The position numbers were made by a program, and so were the translations under genes. Under the pieces are notes generated by a model. It did no database searches and was not told the DNA's origin. It was given only the letters and a program-made list of their open reading frames with translations. DNA of 37,267 nt from Oscillospiraceae bacterium (GTDB lineage: Bacteria > Bacillota > Clostridia > Saccharofermentanales > Saccharofermentanaceae), in the NCBI GenBank assembly GCA_902801755.1, contig CADCJM010000002.1, positions 1 to 37,267 on the forward strand. The letters are read 5' to 3'. Below are positions 23,679-33,216 of this stretch, piece by piece (position 1 is the first letter of the stretch; every line of letters starts with the position of its first letter).

Positions 23679-24401
23679 ATGATCAATGAAATTAAAAAGA
23701 AAAAACTTGAAGCGGTATTTATCTTCGGATTTATCTCACTGCTTTTGTGCGGTGTAGGTGACTGGCTTATAGGCTACGAACCTGAAGGCGGGCTGCCGAT
23801 CGTATTTGGTATTACCACTACTGCCATCGCAGATGTTCCGGTATGGTTTTATGTATTGTCATTCTTTCTCGGGATCCTCTCGGGATTCGGATGTCTTTAC
23901 TATGCGCCTGCGATAATGGAATTCCTGGATATCAAAGGCATTTCTAAAGATTCGAAAATGTATAAGCTCATGAGATTCGGCTTAAAGTCCGCTCCCATGA
24001 TGTTCGTATCTTTTCATTGTGCATGCTGCATCTGTCTTCTGATGCTGCAGGCGGCTCTTCGCGCAGGACTTGATGTCAGCAAGGCTGATCCGGTATATAT
24101 GCTTCCTGTTGCTGTTTCTATGTTGCCGTTCCTGATCTGGTGTTTCCTGTGTGATATACCCGTAACGGTCGCTTATATGTATTTCGCATTAAAAGGAAAG
24201 CTGGGAATCAATAAAGCTGCTTTCATATTATGTCCGATAGGACTGAGCATCGTTTCCAAGATAATCGCAGCCGTAATGGCCGCTTTGGGAAGCAGGCTGG
24301 CTTTCCTTGCCGCGTGCGGAGAATCGTGGGGATGGGCATTTATGTGCCTGGCATTGTATTTTGCTGTTAAAAAGACTGCTGTTACAGGAGGTCAAAAATG
24401 A
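23679..24401 (+). CDS. DUF6796-like multi-pass membrane protein (copy 1)
   Basis: About 240 residues with six to seven hydrophobic segments. The first carries LLLCGVGDWLIGYEPEGG, and a Cys-rich helix (FHCACCICLL) lies mid-protein. It resembles the family I know as DUF6796, whose function is unknown. The family name is given from memory and is less sure than the membrane topology. An ATG six bases earlier is possible, but the GAGGGTG site fits this one better. It overlaps the next gene, a paralog, by four bases. Confidence 0.75.
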   Translation: MINEIKKKKLEAVFIFGFISLLLCGVGDWLIGYEPEGGLPIVFGITTTAIADVPVWFYVLSFFLGILSGFGCLYYAPAIMEFLDIKGISKDSKMYKLMRFGLKSAPMMFVSFHCACCICLLMLQAALRAGLDVSKADPVYMLPVAVSMLPFLIWCFLCDIPVTVAYMYFALKGKLGINKAAFILCPIGLSIVSKIIAAVMAALGSRLAFLAACGESWGWAFMCLALYFAVKKTAVTGGQK

Positions 24402-25021
24402 ATTTAGTTAAGATCCTTTTCCTGATCGCAATTGCAGGGCATCTTATATGCGGATGCTGTGACTGCCTGATCACTTATGTTCCGGGCGGCAGGAAACTTG
24501 ATGTTACGAAGATGTCTGACAATAAGATCCTCTCTGAAACTTTCGAGAACATGCCCTTAAGAAATCCTTTGATATCAATGCTTGCAGGCTGTCTTGCTCT
24601 TCTTATGGTTGCTTGCGGTTATTACGGACTTTATCTTTGGATGTCGGAGTTCTCGAAAACCTTCGCAGTGATAATCCTCATTGCGACGGGAGTCCTTTTA
24701 TCATTTGGCGTTGCGCACCATGTGTTCTGTGGTGTAGGGGAATGGTTCTATGTGCAGATGGGAAGGTCCGATGAAGCCAGAAAAGCGGTAGTGAAGTTCA
24801 TGAAGGATACATCACTTACCATGATCTGCTGCTATATCGGAATGATAACACTCGGTGTGGTCCTCTTTATTGCTGTCGTAAGCGGTGCCACTTCACTTCC
24901 TCAGTGGGCATGTGTGATAAATTTCATCCCTATCGCAGCAGTCCTTTTTATTACGAGGATCGGTGGTGCATCGAACTGGAGCGGAGCAGTTATGTTCTTG
25001 GGCCTGATGTTGCTCATCTGA
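24398..25021 (+). CDS. DUF6796-like multi-pass membrane protein (copy 2)
   Basis: A 207-residue paralog of the preceding protein: the N-terminus HLICGCCDCLITYVPGG parallels the other copy's CGVGDWLIGYEPEGG. About six hydrophobic segments follow. A VAHHVFCGVGEWFY segment in the middle offers His and Cys residues near the membrane. It is the last gene of the operon. The two copies may form a heterodimer. Function unknown. Confidence 0.75.
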   Translation: MNLVKILFLIAIAGHLICGCCDCLITYVPGGRKLDVTKMSDNKILSETFENMPLRNPLISMLAGCLALLMVACGYYGLYLWMSEFSKTFAVIILIATGVLLSFGVAHHVFCGVGEWFYVQMGRSDEARKAVVKFMKDTSLTMICCYIGMITLGVVLFIAVVSGATSLPQWACVINFIPIAAVLFITRIGGASNWSGAVMFLGLMLLI

Positions 25022-25045
25022 TTGAAGAGATATAGTCAATTAAAA

Positions 25046-25071
25046 GCCCGGAAACATAAGCGTTCCCGGGC
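25046..25071 (+). terminator. Hairpin ending the ten-gene operon
   Basis: Arms GCCCGGAAAC (25046-25055) and GTTCCCGGGC (25062-25071) pair with one mismatch around a 6-base loop, 24 bases after the last stop codon. The following sequence is only moderately T-rich, so termination may be partial. Confidence 0.6.
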
Positions 25072-25080
25072 GATTATTTA

Positions 25081-25390
25081 TGTTACTGACTGTAACAAAA
25101 GATCATGAATCAGACGGCGATCATGTACAGATAGAGGAAAGATTATACACATGATACTATTAAGCGTTTGCCGTCTGAGACAGGTTTTTATGGCATGCAA
25201 ATATAATACAGGGTAAAACCCACCAAATCAATAGGAATTAACAAACAATCTGAAAAAATTCTGTCGGAAAACTCGAAAACAGTATATATAAATCAGCTCG
25301 AAAAGTGAAGCAAGCGTTAAGGATACAGGCGTGTTCCGGATAATCCTGCCTGTCTGATAGGAAATATCTTTCATTTCACTCAAATCTTTT
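25081..25390 (+). other. Gene-free stretch with nested inverted repeats
   Basis: No coding gene is supported here. TGTTAC/GTAACA forms a small hairpin (25081-25097). CAGACGGC (25111-25118) pairs exactly with GCCGTCTG (25170-25177), and inside it ATCATGT (25120-25126) pairs with ACATGAT (25149-25155). A short T run follows at 25185-25189. The arrangement looks like a structured RNA or a second terminator. I match it to no known riboswitch. ACAGGC and GCCTGT around 25324-25355 could form another hairpin. Confidence 0.4.
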
Positions 25391-25391
25391 A

Positions 25392-25444
25392 TTGACATCT
25401 CAGAAACAAATTGGTATATTCTTTGTCGGTTAGTTAAGACTAAC
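25392..25444 (+). promoter_or_regulatory. Promoter and DtxR-like box before DUF3793-flavodoxin
   Basis: TTGACA (25392-25397), a 17-base spacer and TATATT (25415-25420) form a near-consensus promoter. GTTAGTTAAGACTAAC (25429-25444), both arms exact, covers the predicted start of transcription. Confidence 0.85.
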
Positions 25445-25494
25445 AGATGTAAATGGGGAATAACCGAAGGAAACTTCTAGAAAGGAATCTTCCG

Positions 25495-26046
25495 ATGTTT
25501 GACGAGGTGGTGGTGAGAAATTGTGCACCTACTCTTGCGGGCATAAAGGTAGGCAGTCTGTTCAACTGTATCGGACAGACGAACGAATACACTTTGGAAC
25601 ATGTCCGTTCTCTTAACATCAGACTCCATCCTTACGGTGTTCGCCTCATTCCGGTCTGTTCTGACAATAAGCCTTCTCTGGTCTATATGTACCGTCCGGA
25701 GAAACTTAGAAAGTATTTCATGGAAGATGACGTCAGGGAACTTCTTTCCGAATTAGGTTATGAACCTGAGGATCTTGAGGGAAGCGTAAAGGCGCTGGTA
25801 AGCAAGCTTTTCGAATCTGATGAATTCCCGCATGAGATCGGTCTTTTCCTGGGGTATCCGTCAGAGGATGTAAGAGGCTTTATCGATAACAACGCATGCG
25901 GCTCTAAGTGCATCGGCTGCTGGAAAGTTTACGGCGATGTTGATGAAGCTAAAAAGCGCTTTGCTCTTTATAACAAGTGCACATCAGTCTACTGCAGAAG
26001 GCTTAGGGAAGGATGCACCATAGAAAAGTTAACAACGGCGTGCTGA
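25495..26046 (+). CDS. DUF3793 family protein
   Basis: A 183-residue cytoplasmic protein of unknown function. The start chosen (MFDEVVVRNCAPTLAGIKVG) follows AAAGGA and fits the family's usual N-terminus. An ATG 42 bases earlier is possible but has no ribosome site. Family hallmarks are visible: CAPTLAGIK, FPHEIGLFLGYPSEDV and a Cys-rich end (CGSKCIGCWKVYG, then KCTSVYCRRL). These cysteines could bind a metal or cluster. Genes of this family often sit beside flavodoxin in Clostridia, as here, and a DtxR-like box controls both. Confidence 0.87.
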   Translation: MFDEVVVRNCAPTLAGIKVGSLFNCIGQTNEYTLEHVRSLNIRLHPYGVRLIPVCSDNKPSLVYMYRPEKLRKYFMEDDVRELLSELGYEPEDLEGSVKALVSKLFESDEFPHEIGLFLGYPSEDVRGFIDNNACGSKCIGCWKVYGDVDEAKKRFALYNKCTSVYCRRLREGCTIEKLTTAC

Positions 26047-26069
26047 CGCCATAGAAAGGAAATATATAA

Positions 26070-26492
26070 ATGAAAACAGCAGTTGTTTTTTGGAGTGGTA
26101 CAGGCAATACAGAAGCTATGGCAAACGCTGTAGCTGACGGTATGAAGGAGAAGGGAGCAGAGGTATCTGTTCTTGGTCCTTCTGACTTTACAGCAGATAA
26201 GGTAGCTGAATTCGACGCGATCGCATTCGGTTGTCCTGCAATGGGCGCCGAGGTCCTTGAGGAAGGCGAGTTCGATCCTATGTTCACGGCAATCGAAGGT
26301 TCTCTTTCAGGCAAGAAGATCGCACTCTTCGGTTCTTACGGATGGGGCGACGGTGAATGGATGAGAAACTGGGAAGACCGCTGCAAGGCAGCAGGTGCAA
26401 ACCTTGTATGTGACAGCGTTACGGTTAACGATGCACCTGACGCTGACGGTGTTGAGAGCTGCAAGAAGTTAGGCGCAGCACTTGCATCTTAA
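26070..26492 (+). CDS. Flavodoxin
   Basis: A 140-residue FMN electron carrier. The FMN phosphate loop is [10 protein letters not shown] (9-18). The second loop [13 protein letters not shown] and third loop [12 protein letters not shown] are in the expected places. It replaces ferredoxin when iron is short. The gene is 23 bases after DUF3793, with its own GAAAGGA site and no promoter between, so it should share the DtxR-like box. This is the clearest iron-sparing gene in the window. Confidence 0.94.
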   Translation: MKTAVVFWSGTGNTEAMANAVADGMKEKGAEVSVLGPSDFTADKVAEFDAIAFGCPAMGAEVLEEGEFDPMFTAIEGSLSGKKIALFGSYGWGDGEWMRNWEDRCKAAGANLVCDSVTVNDAPDADGVESCKKLGAALAS

Positions 26493-26533
26493 TTTTTTTC
26501 AGATCAGAAAAACTGATCAGAACGGGAGTAAAA

Positions 26534-28628
<2,095 letters not shown>

Positions 28629-28659
28629 TTTCTCCTCTGTTTATACATCATGTCTAGGG

Positions 28660-28697
28660 GGGCTGCCGTCTTGATGAGGCGGCAGTCCTTCTCCCTT
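28660..28697 (+). terminator. Hairpin between eno and the DtxR-family gene
   Basis: GGGCTGCCG (28660-28668) pairs with CGGCAGTCC (28680-28688), allowing one G-U pair, followed by TTCTCCCTTTT. It may terminate eno mRNA or attenuate read-through into the regulator. No separate promoter or DtxR-like box is seen for the regulator. Confidence 0.5.
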
Positions 28698-28717
28698 TTA
28701 GAAGAACAGGAGGTTTT

Positions 28718-29080
28718 ATGGTCCTTAGAGAATCGGGGCAAATGTATCTTGAATCAGTATTGGTGCTCTCTGAGAAAGATGAGCCGGTACGTTCGTTGGA
28801 CGTTGCAAATCACTTGGGTTTTTCGAAGCCGAGCGTAAGCCGCGCTATGGGAAAACTTAAGACCGAGGGCTATATAAAGATCGATCCGCAAGGGTATATA
28901 ACATTGACCCGGAAAGGTGAGAGCATCGCAAAGAATATATACGAGAAACGTATTGTTCTGAAAGATTTCATCATGTCTCTCGGAGTTAATGAAAAGACCG
29001 CTGAAGCTGATGCGTGCAGGATCGAACATGTATTAAGCGATGAATCATTTGCTGCATTAAAGAAAGCAAGAAATTCCTAA
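28718..29080 (+). CDS. DtxR/MntR-family metal-dependent transcriptional regulator
   Basis: A 120-residue regulator: winged helix-turn-helix (VRSLDVANHLGFSKPSVSRA, about 24-43) and a metal-binding dimerisation domain, without the SH3-like third domain of long DtxR proteins. Aligned by eye, Met9, Cys100, Glu103 and His104 (QMYLES; DACRIEH) correspond to the Met10, Cys102, Glu105 and His106 site of iron-responsive DtxR. Mn-type MntR has Asp and Glu at the first two positions. The His normally present in the YERHRVL segment (His77 of MntR) appears as Arg78 (YEKRIVL). AGGAGG precedes the ATG. It is the obvious candidate to bind the GTTAG-N6-CTAAC boxes. Confidence 0.9.
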   Translation: MVLRESGQMYLESVLVLSEKDEPVRSLDVANHLGFSKPSVSRAMGKLKTEGYIKIDPQGYITLTRKGESIAKNIYEKRIVLKDFIMSLGVNEKTAEADACRIEHVLSDESFAALKKARNS

Positions 29081-29124
29081 ACATAAATAAGCAACCATTA
29101 CCCGAATGGCACAATAGTATAAAG

Positions 29125-29156
29125 GAGGTCGTCTCAATAGAGACGGCCCCTTTTTT
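29125..29156 (+). terminator. Rho-independent terminator after the DtxR-family gene
   Basis: GGTCGTCTC and GAGACGGCC pair around an AATA loop, followed by CC and six T's. It is a strong terminator about 50 bases after the stop codon. Confidence 0.85.
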
Positions 29157-29214
29157 ACTGGATTATGCATCGTCGTTTTTCGCGAGGGTCTTTATCGCTG
29201 CATTTTCCGCGAGG

Positions 29215-29304
29215 TTTTACACCACTTTCATATATAGCGAAAGCGGTGTAAAAAAAGGCATGTTTTTTACACCAAAATTCATATATAACATTTTGGTGTA
29301 AAAA
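29215..29304. repeat. Two tandem hairpins sharing TTTTACACC...GGTGTAAAA
   Basis: The first has arms 29215-29229 and 29239-29253 (15 bases, one mismatch). The second has arms 29264-29278 and 29290-29304 (15 bases, exact). Both loops contain CATATATA, and both arms begin with TTTTACACC. They lie in a 350-base gene-free stretch between two terminators, so they are unlikely to be needed for termination. A small dispersed palindromic element is likely. Confidence 0.65.
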
Positions 29305-29375
29305 TTTCGTCCGGATCCGCCTGTCGCGAAAAGCTGTCTCTTACTTATCTATTTGAATCTGCTTTTGACGGCGCT

Positions 29376-29405
29376 AAAAAAGGGGCAGCTCGTTTGAGCA
29401 ACCCC
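29376..29405 (-). terminator. Rho-independent terminator of xylA
   Basis: On the minus strand GGGG-TT-GCTC, loop AAAC, GAGC-TG-CCCC is followed by six T's. It lies 26 bases after the xylA stop codon. Confidence 0.82.
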
Positions 29406-29430
29406 TTTATAGTCTTGATCTTAACTTCGA

Positions 29431-30756
29431 TCAGTTGTTGGCAATGATTATGTTGTTCAGTACACCTTCAAGATATTCCTGTTTTCCTGAGCAGGGAACA
29501 GCAGGTGCCTTGAGTTCAGCGGCTCTGTCTGCAAGCTCTGCGAGTGTGACATTGCCGGATCTGACTTTCTGTCCGAGTTCGGAATTGAATGAAGAATAGC
29601 GCTCTTCGATATTCTTCTCGAGTCTGCCGTCTTCGATGATCTCGGCAGCCTTAAGGAGACCGAAAGCGAATGAATCCATTCCGAGGATGAATGCGTGGAA
29701 CATGTCTTCGTATGTGTTGCTGGGTCTTCTGTTCTTGGAATCGAAGTTGATGCCTACAGGAAGTCCGCCGTTCTTGACGATCTCATACATAGCGAGTGTT
29801 GTGTCGTAGATGTTGCTCGGGAAGCAGTCTGTATCCCAGCCGAGCATGATATCGCCCTGGTTTGCATCGATTGAACCGAGCATGCCGTTGATTCGGCTGA
29901 TACGGAGTTCATGCTGGAATGTATGTCCTGCAAGTGTTGCGTGGTTAGCTTCGATATTCATTTTGAAGTCTTTATCAAGACCGTAATCTCTCAAGAATCC
30001 GATAGCTGTTGCGGCATCGTAATCGTACTGGTGCTTCATGGGTTCCTTCGGCTTGGGCTCGATAAGGAATGTGCCGTTAAATCCGATGCTCCTGCCGTAA
30101 TCACGGGCGATCTTCATTAAGGTGGCGATGTTTTCCTGTTCGAATTTTACCTGAGTGTTGAGAAGAGTCTCATAACCCTCTCTGCCGCCCCAGAATACAT
30201 AGCCCTTACCGCCGAGCTTTACAGTAAGCTCGATAGCCTTCTTGACCTGTGCTGCAGCAAAGCAGTAAACATCAAGACTGTTGGTGCTTCCTGCGCCGTT
30301 CATGAATCTCGGATTGGAGAACATGTTGGCTGTGCCCCAGAGACACTTGATATCTGTGCCCTTGGTCTTCTCGAGAATGTAGTCAGAGATCTCATCAAGT
30401 CTTCTGTTGGTCTCATTGATGTCATCAGCTTCAGGTACAAGATCTACATCATGGAAGCAGTAATACTTAATACCGAGCTTTTTCATAAACTCGACGCCTG
30501 CATCAACCTTGGCTTTTGCATGTTCCATCGTTCCTTCGGAAGCGGCGCCGAATCTCTTGTCAGCAGTACCTCTGCCGAACATGTCTGTGCCGTTGGCGCA
30601 AAGGTTATGCCACCATGCCATGGCGAAGGGGAGATGTTCACTCATCTTCTTGCCGAGAACTACGCGGTCTGCATCATAATACTTGAATGCGAACGGGTTC
30701 TTGCTCGAGCTGCCTTCGAATTTGATCTCGGGAATTCCCTCGAAAATTTCACTCAT
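29431..30756 (-). CDS. xylA: Xylose isomerase
   Basis: Converts D-xylose to D-xylulose; cytoplasmic, with two divalent metals (Mg, Mn or Co). 441 residues of the long clostridial class. Signature pieces are present: the catalytic His in YCFHDVDLVPE, VFWGGREGYETL, FLIEPKPKEPMKHQ, NIEANHATLAGH and GWDTDCFPSN. An AGGAGG site lies 9 bases before the ATG. No xylulokinase or xylose transporter gene is adjacent. A perfect DtxR-like box lies in its leader, which is unusual for a sugar isomerase. Confidence 0.97.
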   Translation of the reverse strand: MSEIFEGIPEIKFEGSSSKNPFAFKYYDADRVVLGKKMSEHLPFAMAWWHNLCANGTDMFGRGTADKRFGAASEGTMEHAKAKVDAGVEFMKKLGIKYYCFHDVDLVPEADDINETNRRLDEISDYILEKTKGTDIKCLWGTANMFSNPRFMNGAGSTNSLDVYCFAAAQVKKAIELTVKLGGKGYVFWGGREGYETLLNTQVKFEQENIATLMKIARDYGRSIGFNGTFLIEPKPKEPMKHQYDYDAATAIGFLRDYGLDKDFKMNIEANHATLAGHTFQHELRISRINGMLGSIDANQGDIMLGWDTDCFPSNIYDTTLAMYEIVKNGGLPVGINFDSKNRRPSNTYEDMFHAFILGMDSFAFGLLKAAEIIEDGRLEKNIEERYSSFNSELGQKVRSGNVTLAELADRAAELKAPAVPCSGKQEYLEGVLNNIIIANN

Positions 30757-30789
30757 TGGAATTATCCTCCTATATCTATTTGCGAAAAT

Positions 30790-30805
30790 GTTAGTTATGT
30801 CTAAC
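30790..30805 (-). promoter_or_regulatory. DtxR-like box in front of xylA
   Basis: GTTAGTTATGTCTAAC, both arms exact, 34 bases before the xylA start and just upstream of its ribosome site. I could not place the xylA promoter with confidence. TATCAT at 30818-30813 is a candidate -10 but lacks a good -35. Confidence 0.72.
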
Positions 30806-30844
30806 TTTTGTTATGATAACACATTTTAAATATTATGGGGGAAT

Positions 30845-30867
30845 ATTACATTCCACAGTAATGTAAT
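30845..30867. promoter_or_regulatory. Perfect 8-base inverted repeat upstream of xylA
   Basis: ATTACATT, 7 bases, AATGTAAT, in the xylA-suf intergenic region. It lies where a regulator of xylA would act and may be the sugar-responsive operator. No matching regulator is encoded in the window. Confidence 0.4.
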
Positions 30868-30986
30868 AAAATTTAAGCCCCAAAATGATTTTCATTCGGG
30901 AATAAAAAAGCCTGAAAGCCCAGAAAATTCAACGATCTTTTAGCAATATCAGGAGGAAGCGCCCTTTAAAACCTACCAAATTGATA

Positions 30987-31018
30987 TATAATTCTTTTTG
31001 GAGTTAGACAAGACTAAC
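30987..31018 (+). promoter_or_regulatory. suf operon promoter and DtxR-like box
   Basis: A perfect TATAAT (30987-30992) with only a weak -35 (TTTAAA near 30965). GTTAGACAAGACTAAC (31003-31018), both arms exact, covers the predicted transcription start, 26 bases before sufC. Confidence 0.78.
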
Positions 31019-31044
31019 AAATATTTGGAAATGGGGTTACATTA

Positions 31045-31785
31045 ATGGCACTTTTAGAAATTATAAATCTCAAGGTTGCAGTTGAAGACAAGACAATCCT
31101 TAACGGTGTCGATCTAATGATCGAACCGGGCGAGATCCATGTCCTGATGGGACAGAACGGTGTTGGAAAGTCAACTCTTGTCTCGGCTGTAATGGGCGAT
31201 CCGTCTTACGAAGTTGAGGGCGGACAGATCCTTTTCGACGGCGAGGACATTACTGATGCATCTCCTGACGAGAGAGCGAGAAGAGGAATCTTCATGTCGT
31301 TCCAGAATCCTTTGGAGATCCCTGGCGTTACGATGGAGAATTTTTTAAGAACGGCAAGAGGTTCTATCAGGGGAACTAAGGAAAAAATCGTAGCATTCAG
31401 ACGCGAACTCGAAGAGAAGATGGATGCTCTCGGCATGGATCACGCATATGCGGACAGATACCTTAATGTGGGCTTTTCCGGCGGCGAGAAGAAGAAAGCA
31501 GAGATACTGCAGCTCCTTATGCTCCAGCCTAAGCTCGCTTTCCTCGATGAGACAGACTCAGGTCTTGATGTCGATGCAGTTAAAACAGTAACTGAAGGTA
31601 TAAAGCACTTCCACAACAAGGAGAACTCTTTGGTCATCATTACTCATAATGCAAGCATCCTTGACGGACTTGATGTTGATAAGGTCCATGTTATCGGCAA
31701 GTGCAAGATCTTAAGAACAGGAGACAGAAGTCTTATCGACAGGATCAATGAATTCGGTTATGCCTCAGTAACGGAAGAGGTGTGA
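31045..31785 (+). CDS. sufC: Fe-S cluster assembly ATPase SufC
   Basis: The soluble ABC ATPase of the SufBCD scaffold. Walker A GQNGVGKS near residue 36, FMSFQNPLEIPGV, the signature FSGGEKKKAE and Walker B LAFLDETDSGLD are typical of SufC. 246 residues is normal. It is first in the operon, and its stop codon overlaps the region just before sufB. The DtxR-like box upstream implies metal control, as Suf is often derepressed in low iron. Confidence 0.97.
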   Translation: MALLEIINLKVAVEDKTILNGVDLMIEPGEIHVLMGQNGVGKSTLVSAVMGDPSYEVEGGQILFDGEDITDASPDERARRGIFMSFQNPLEIPGVTMENFLRTARGSIRGTKEKIVAFRRELEEKMDALGMDHAYADRYLNVGFSGGEKKKAEILQLLMLQPKLAFLDETDSGLDVDAVKTVTEGIKHFHNKENSLVIITHNASILDGLDVDKVHVIGKCKILRTGDRSLIDRINEFGYASVTEEV

Positions 31786-31787
31786 TC

Positions 31788-33203
31788 ATGTTTGAAGTAG
31801 AAGAGAAAACCAGGGTAGATGCGATCGACCGCACCCTGTACGATTTTAAGGACAAGCTTGATCCTGCCATGATCGTTGATTCCGGTCTTACAGAAAAAGT
31901 TGTAAGACAGATCTCACTGGAAAAGGAAGATCCTGAATGGATGACAGAATTCAGGCTTGAAGCACTGAAGACTTATAACTCACTTGATATCCCCACTTGG
32001 GGACCGCCTATAGACGGACTTGATATGGATAACATCATTACTTATGTCCGTCCGAAGGGTGAGATGAGCGCGAAATGGGAAGAGGTTCCGGAAGATATAA
32101 AGAATACATTCGAGAAGCTTGGTATCCCCCAGTCCGAGCGATTGTCTCTTGCCGGTGTAGGTGCCCAGTACGATTCCGAGATCGTATACCATAATGTCCG
32201 GAAAGAAGTTGAAGCACAAGGCGTTATCTATACTGATATCGAGAGCGCTCTAAAGGGCGATATGGCTGATGTAGTGAGATCACACTTCATGAAGCTTATT
32301 CCTCCCACGGACCATAAATTTGCGGCTCTTCACGGTGCTGTATGGTCAGGCGGCTCTTTCGTATACGTTCCCAAGGGCGTATCGGTGGAGATCCCTTTAC
32401 AGTCTTATTTCAGACTCAATGCTCCGGGTGCAGGACAGTTCGAACACACGCTCATCATCGTTGAAGACGATGCTTATCTGCATTTTATCGAAGGCTGCTC
32501 AGCTCCTAAGTACAACATCGCTAATCTCCATGCCGGATGCGTTGAGATCTTTATCGGTAAGAATTCACGTGTCAGATATTCGACGATCGAGAACTGGTCC
32601 AAGAACATGTATAACCTGAATTCCAAGCGTGCTCTTGTTGAAGAGGGCGGAATAATCGAATGGGTATCAGGTTCATTCGGTTCGCACACGTCCTATCTCT
32701 ATCCGATGAGCATTCTCAAAGGTGACAACTCCAGAATGGAATACACAGGCATTACTTTTGCAGGAGAAGGCCAGGAGCTTGATACAGGCGCAAAGGTAAT
32801 CCATATGGGAAGAAATACAAGTTCTCATATCACTACTAAGTCGATCTCCAGAGACGGCGGCAAGTCCAACTTCAGATCCGAAGTAAAGATCACCCGTGAA
32901 GCAGAAAACAGCAAGTCTGCGGTTACCTGTGAGTCATTGATGCTTGACGACCAGTCCAGATCAGACACGATCCCTGTATCTGATATCAGAAACAGTAAGG
33001 TCGATATCGGCCATGAAGCAAAGATCGGAAGGATCAGTGAAGATTCGATCTTCTATCTCATGAGCAGAGGTCTGTCCGAAGACGATGCCAAGGCTCTTAT
33101 CGTAGGCGGCTTTGCTGAGCCGATCGCGAAGGAACTTCCGGTCGAGTATGCGGTTGAGATGAACAACCTTATCAATCTTGAGATGAAAGGCAGCATAGGC
33201 TGA
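31788..33203 (+). CDS. sufB: Fe-S cluster assembly protein SufB
   Basis: Scaffold subunit, 471 residues from the chosen ATG, which sits 5 bases after AGAGGTG. A GTG six bases earlier overlaps sufC. Family landmarks: HGAVWSGGSFVYVPKGV, the beta-helix core with EGCSAPKYN, SWSKNMYNL-like ENWSKNMYNLNS, and a C-terminal GRISEDSIFYLMSRGL. It works with SufC and SufD to build Fe-S clusters. Confidence 0.97.
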   Translation: MFEVEEKTRVDAIDRTLYDFKDKLDPAMIVDSGLTEKVVRQISLEKEDPEWMTEFRLEALKTYNSLDIPTWGPPIDGLDMDNIITYVRPKGEMSAKWEEVPEDIKNTFEKLGIPQSERLSLAGVGAQYDSEIVYHNVRKEVEAQGVIYTDIESALKGDMADVVRSHFMKLIPPTDHKFAALHGAVWSGGSFVYVPKGVSVEIPLQSYFRLNAPGAGQFEHTLIIVEDDAYLHFIEGCSAPKYNIANLHAGCVEIFIGKNSRVRYSTIENWSKNMYNLNSKRALVEEGGIIEWVSGSFGSHTSYLYPMSILKGDNSRMEYTGITFAGEGQELDTGAKVIHMGRNTSSHITTKSISRDGGKSNFRSEVKITREAENSKSAVTCESLMLDDQSRSDTIPVSDIRNSKVDIGHEAKIGRISEDSIFYLMSRGLSEDDAKALIVGGFAEPIAKELPVEYAVEMNNLINLEMKGSIG

Positions 33204-33216
33204 CAGGGGTAATGTT

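Noticed and set aside
25200..25390. Known riboswitch
   Set aside because: Short inverted repeats are present, but I could not match a conserved core of any riboswitch class.
26496..26520. Terminator between flavodoxin and gpmA
   Set aside because: GATCAG/CTGATC forms a 6-base stem, but the T run precedes it rather than follows it on the coding strand.
29215..29304. CRISPR array
   Set aside because: There are only two units, each an inverted repeat with a short loop; no regular spacers and no cas genes.
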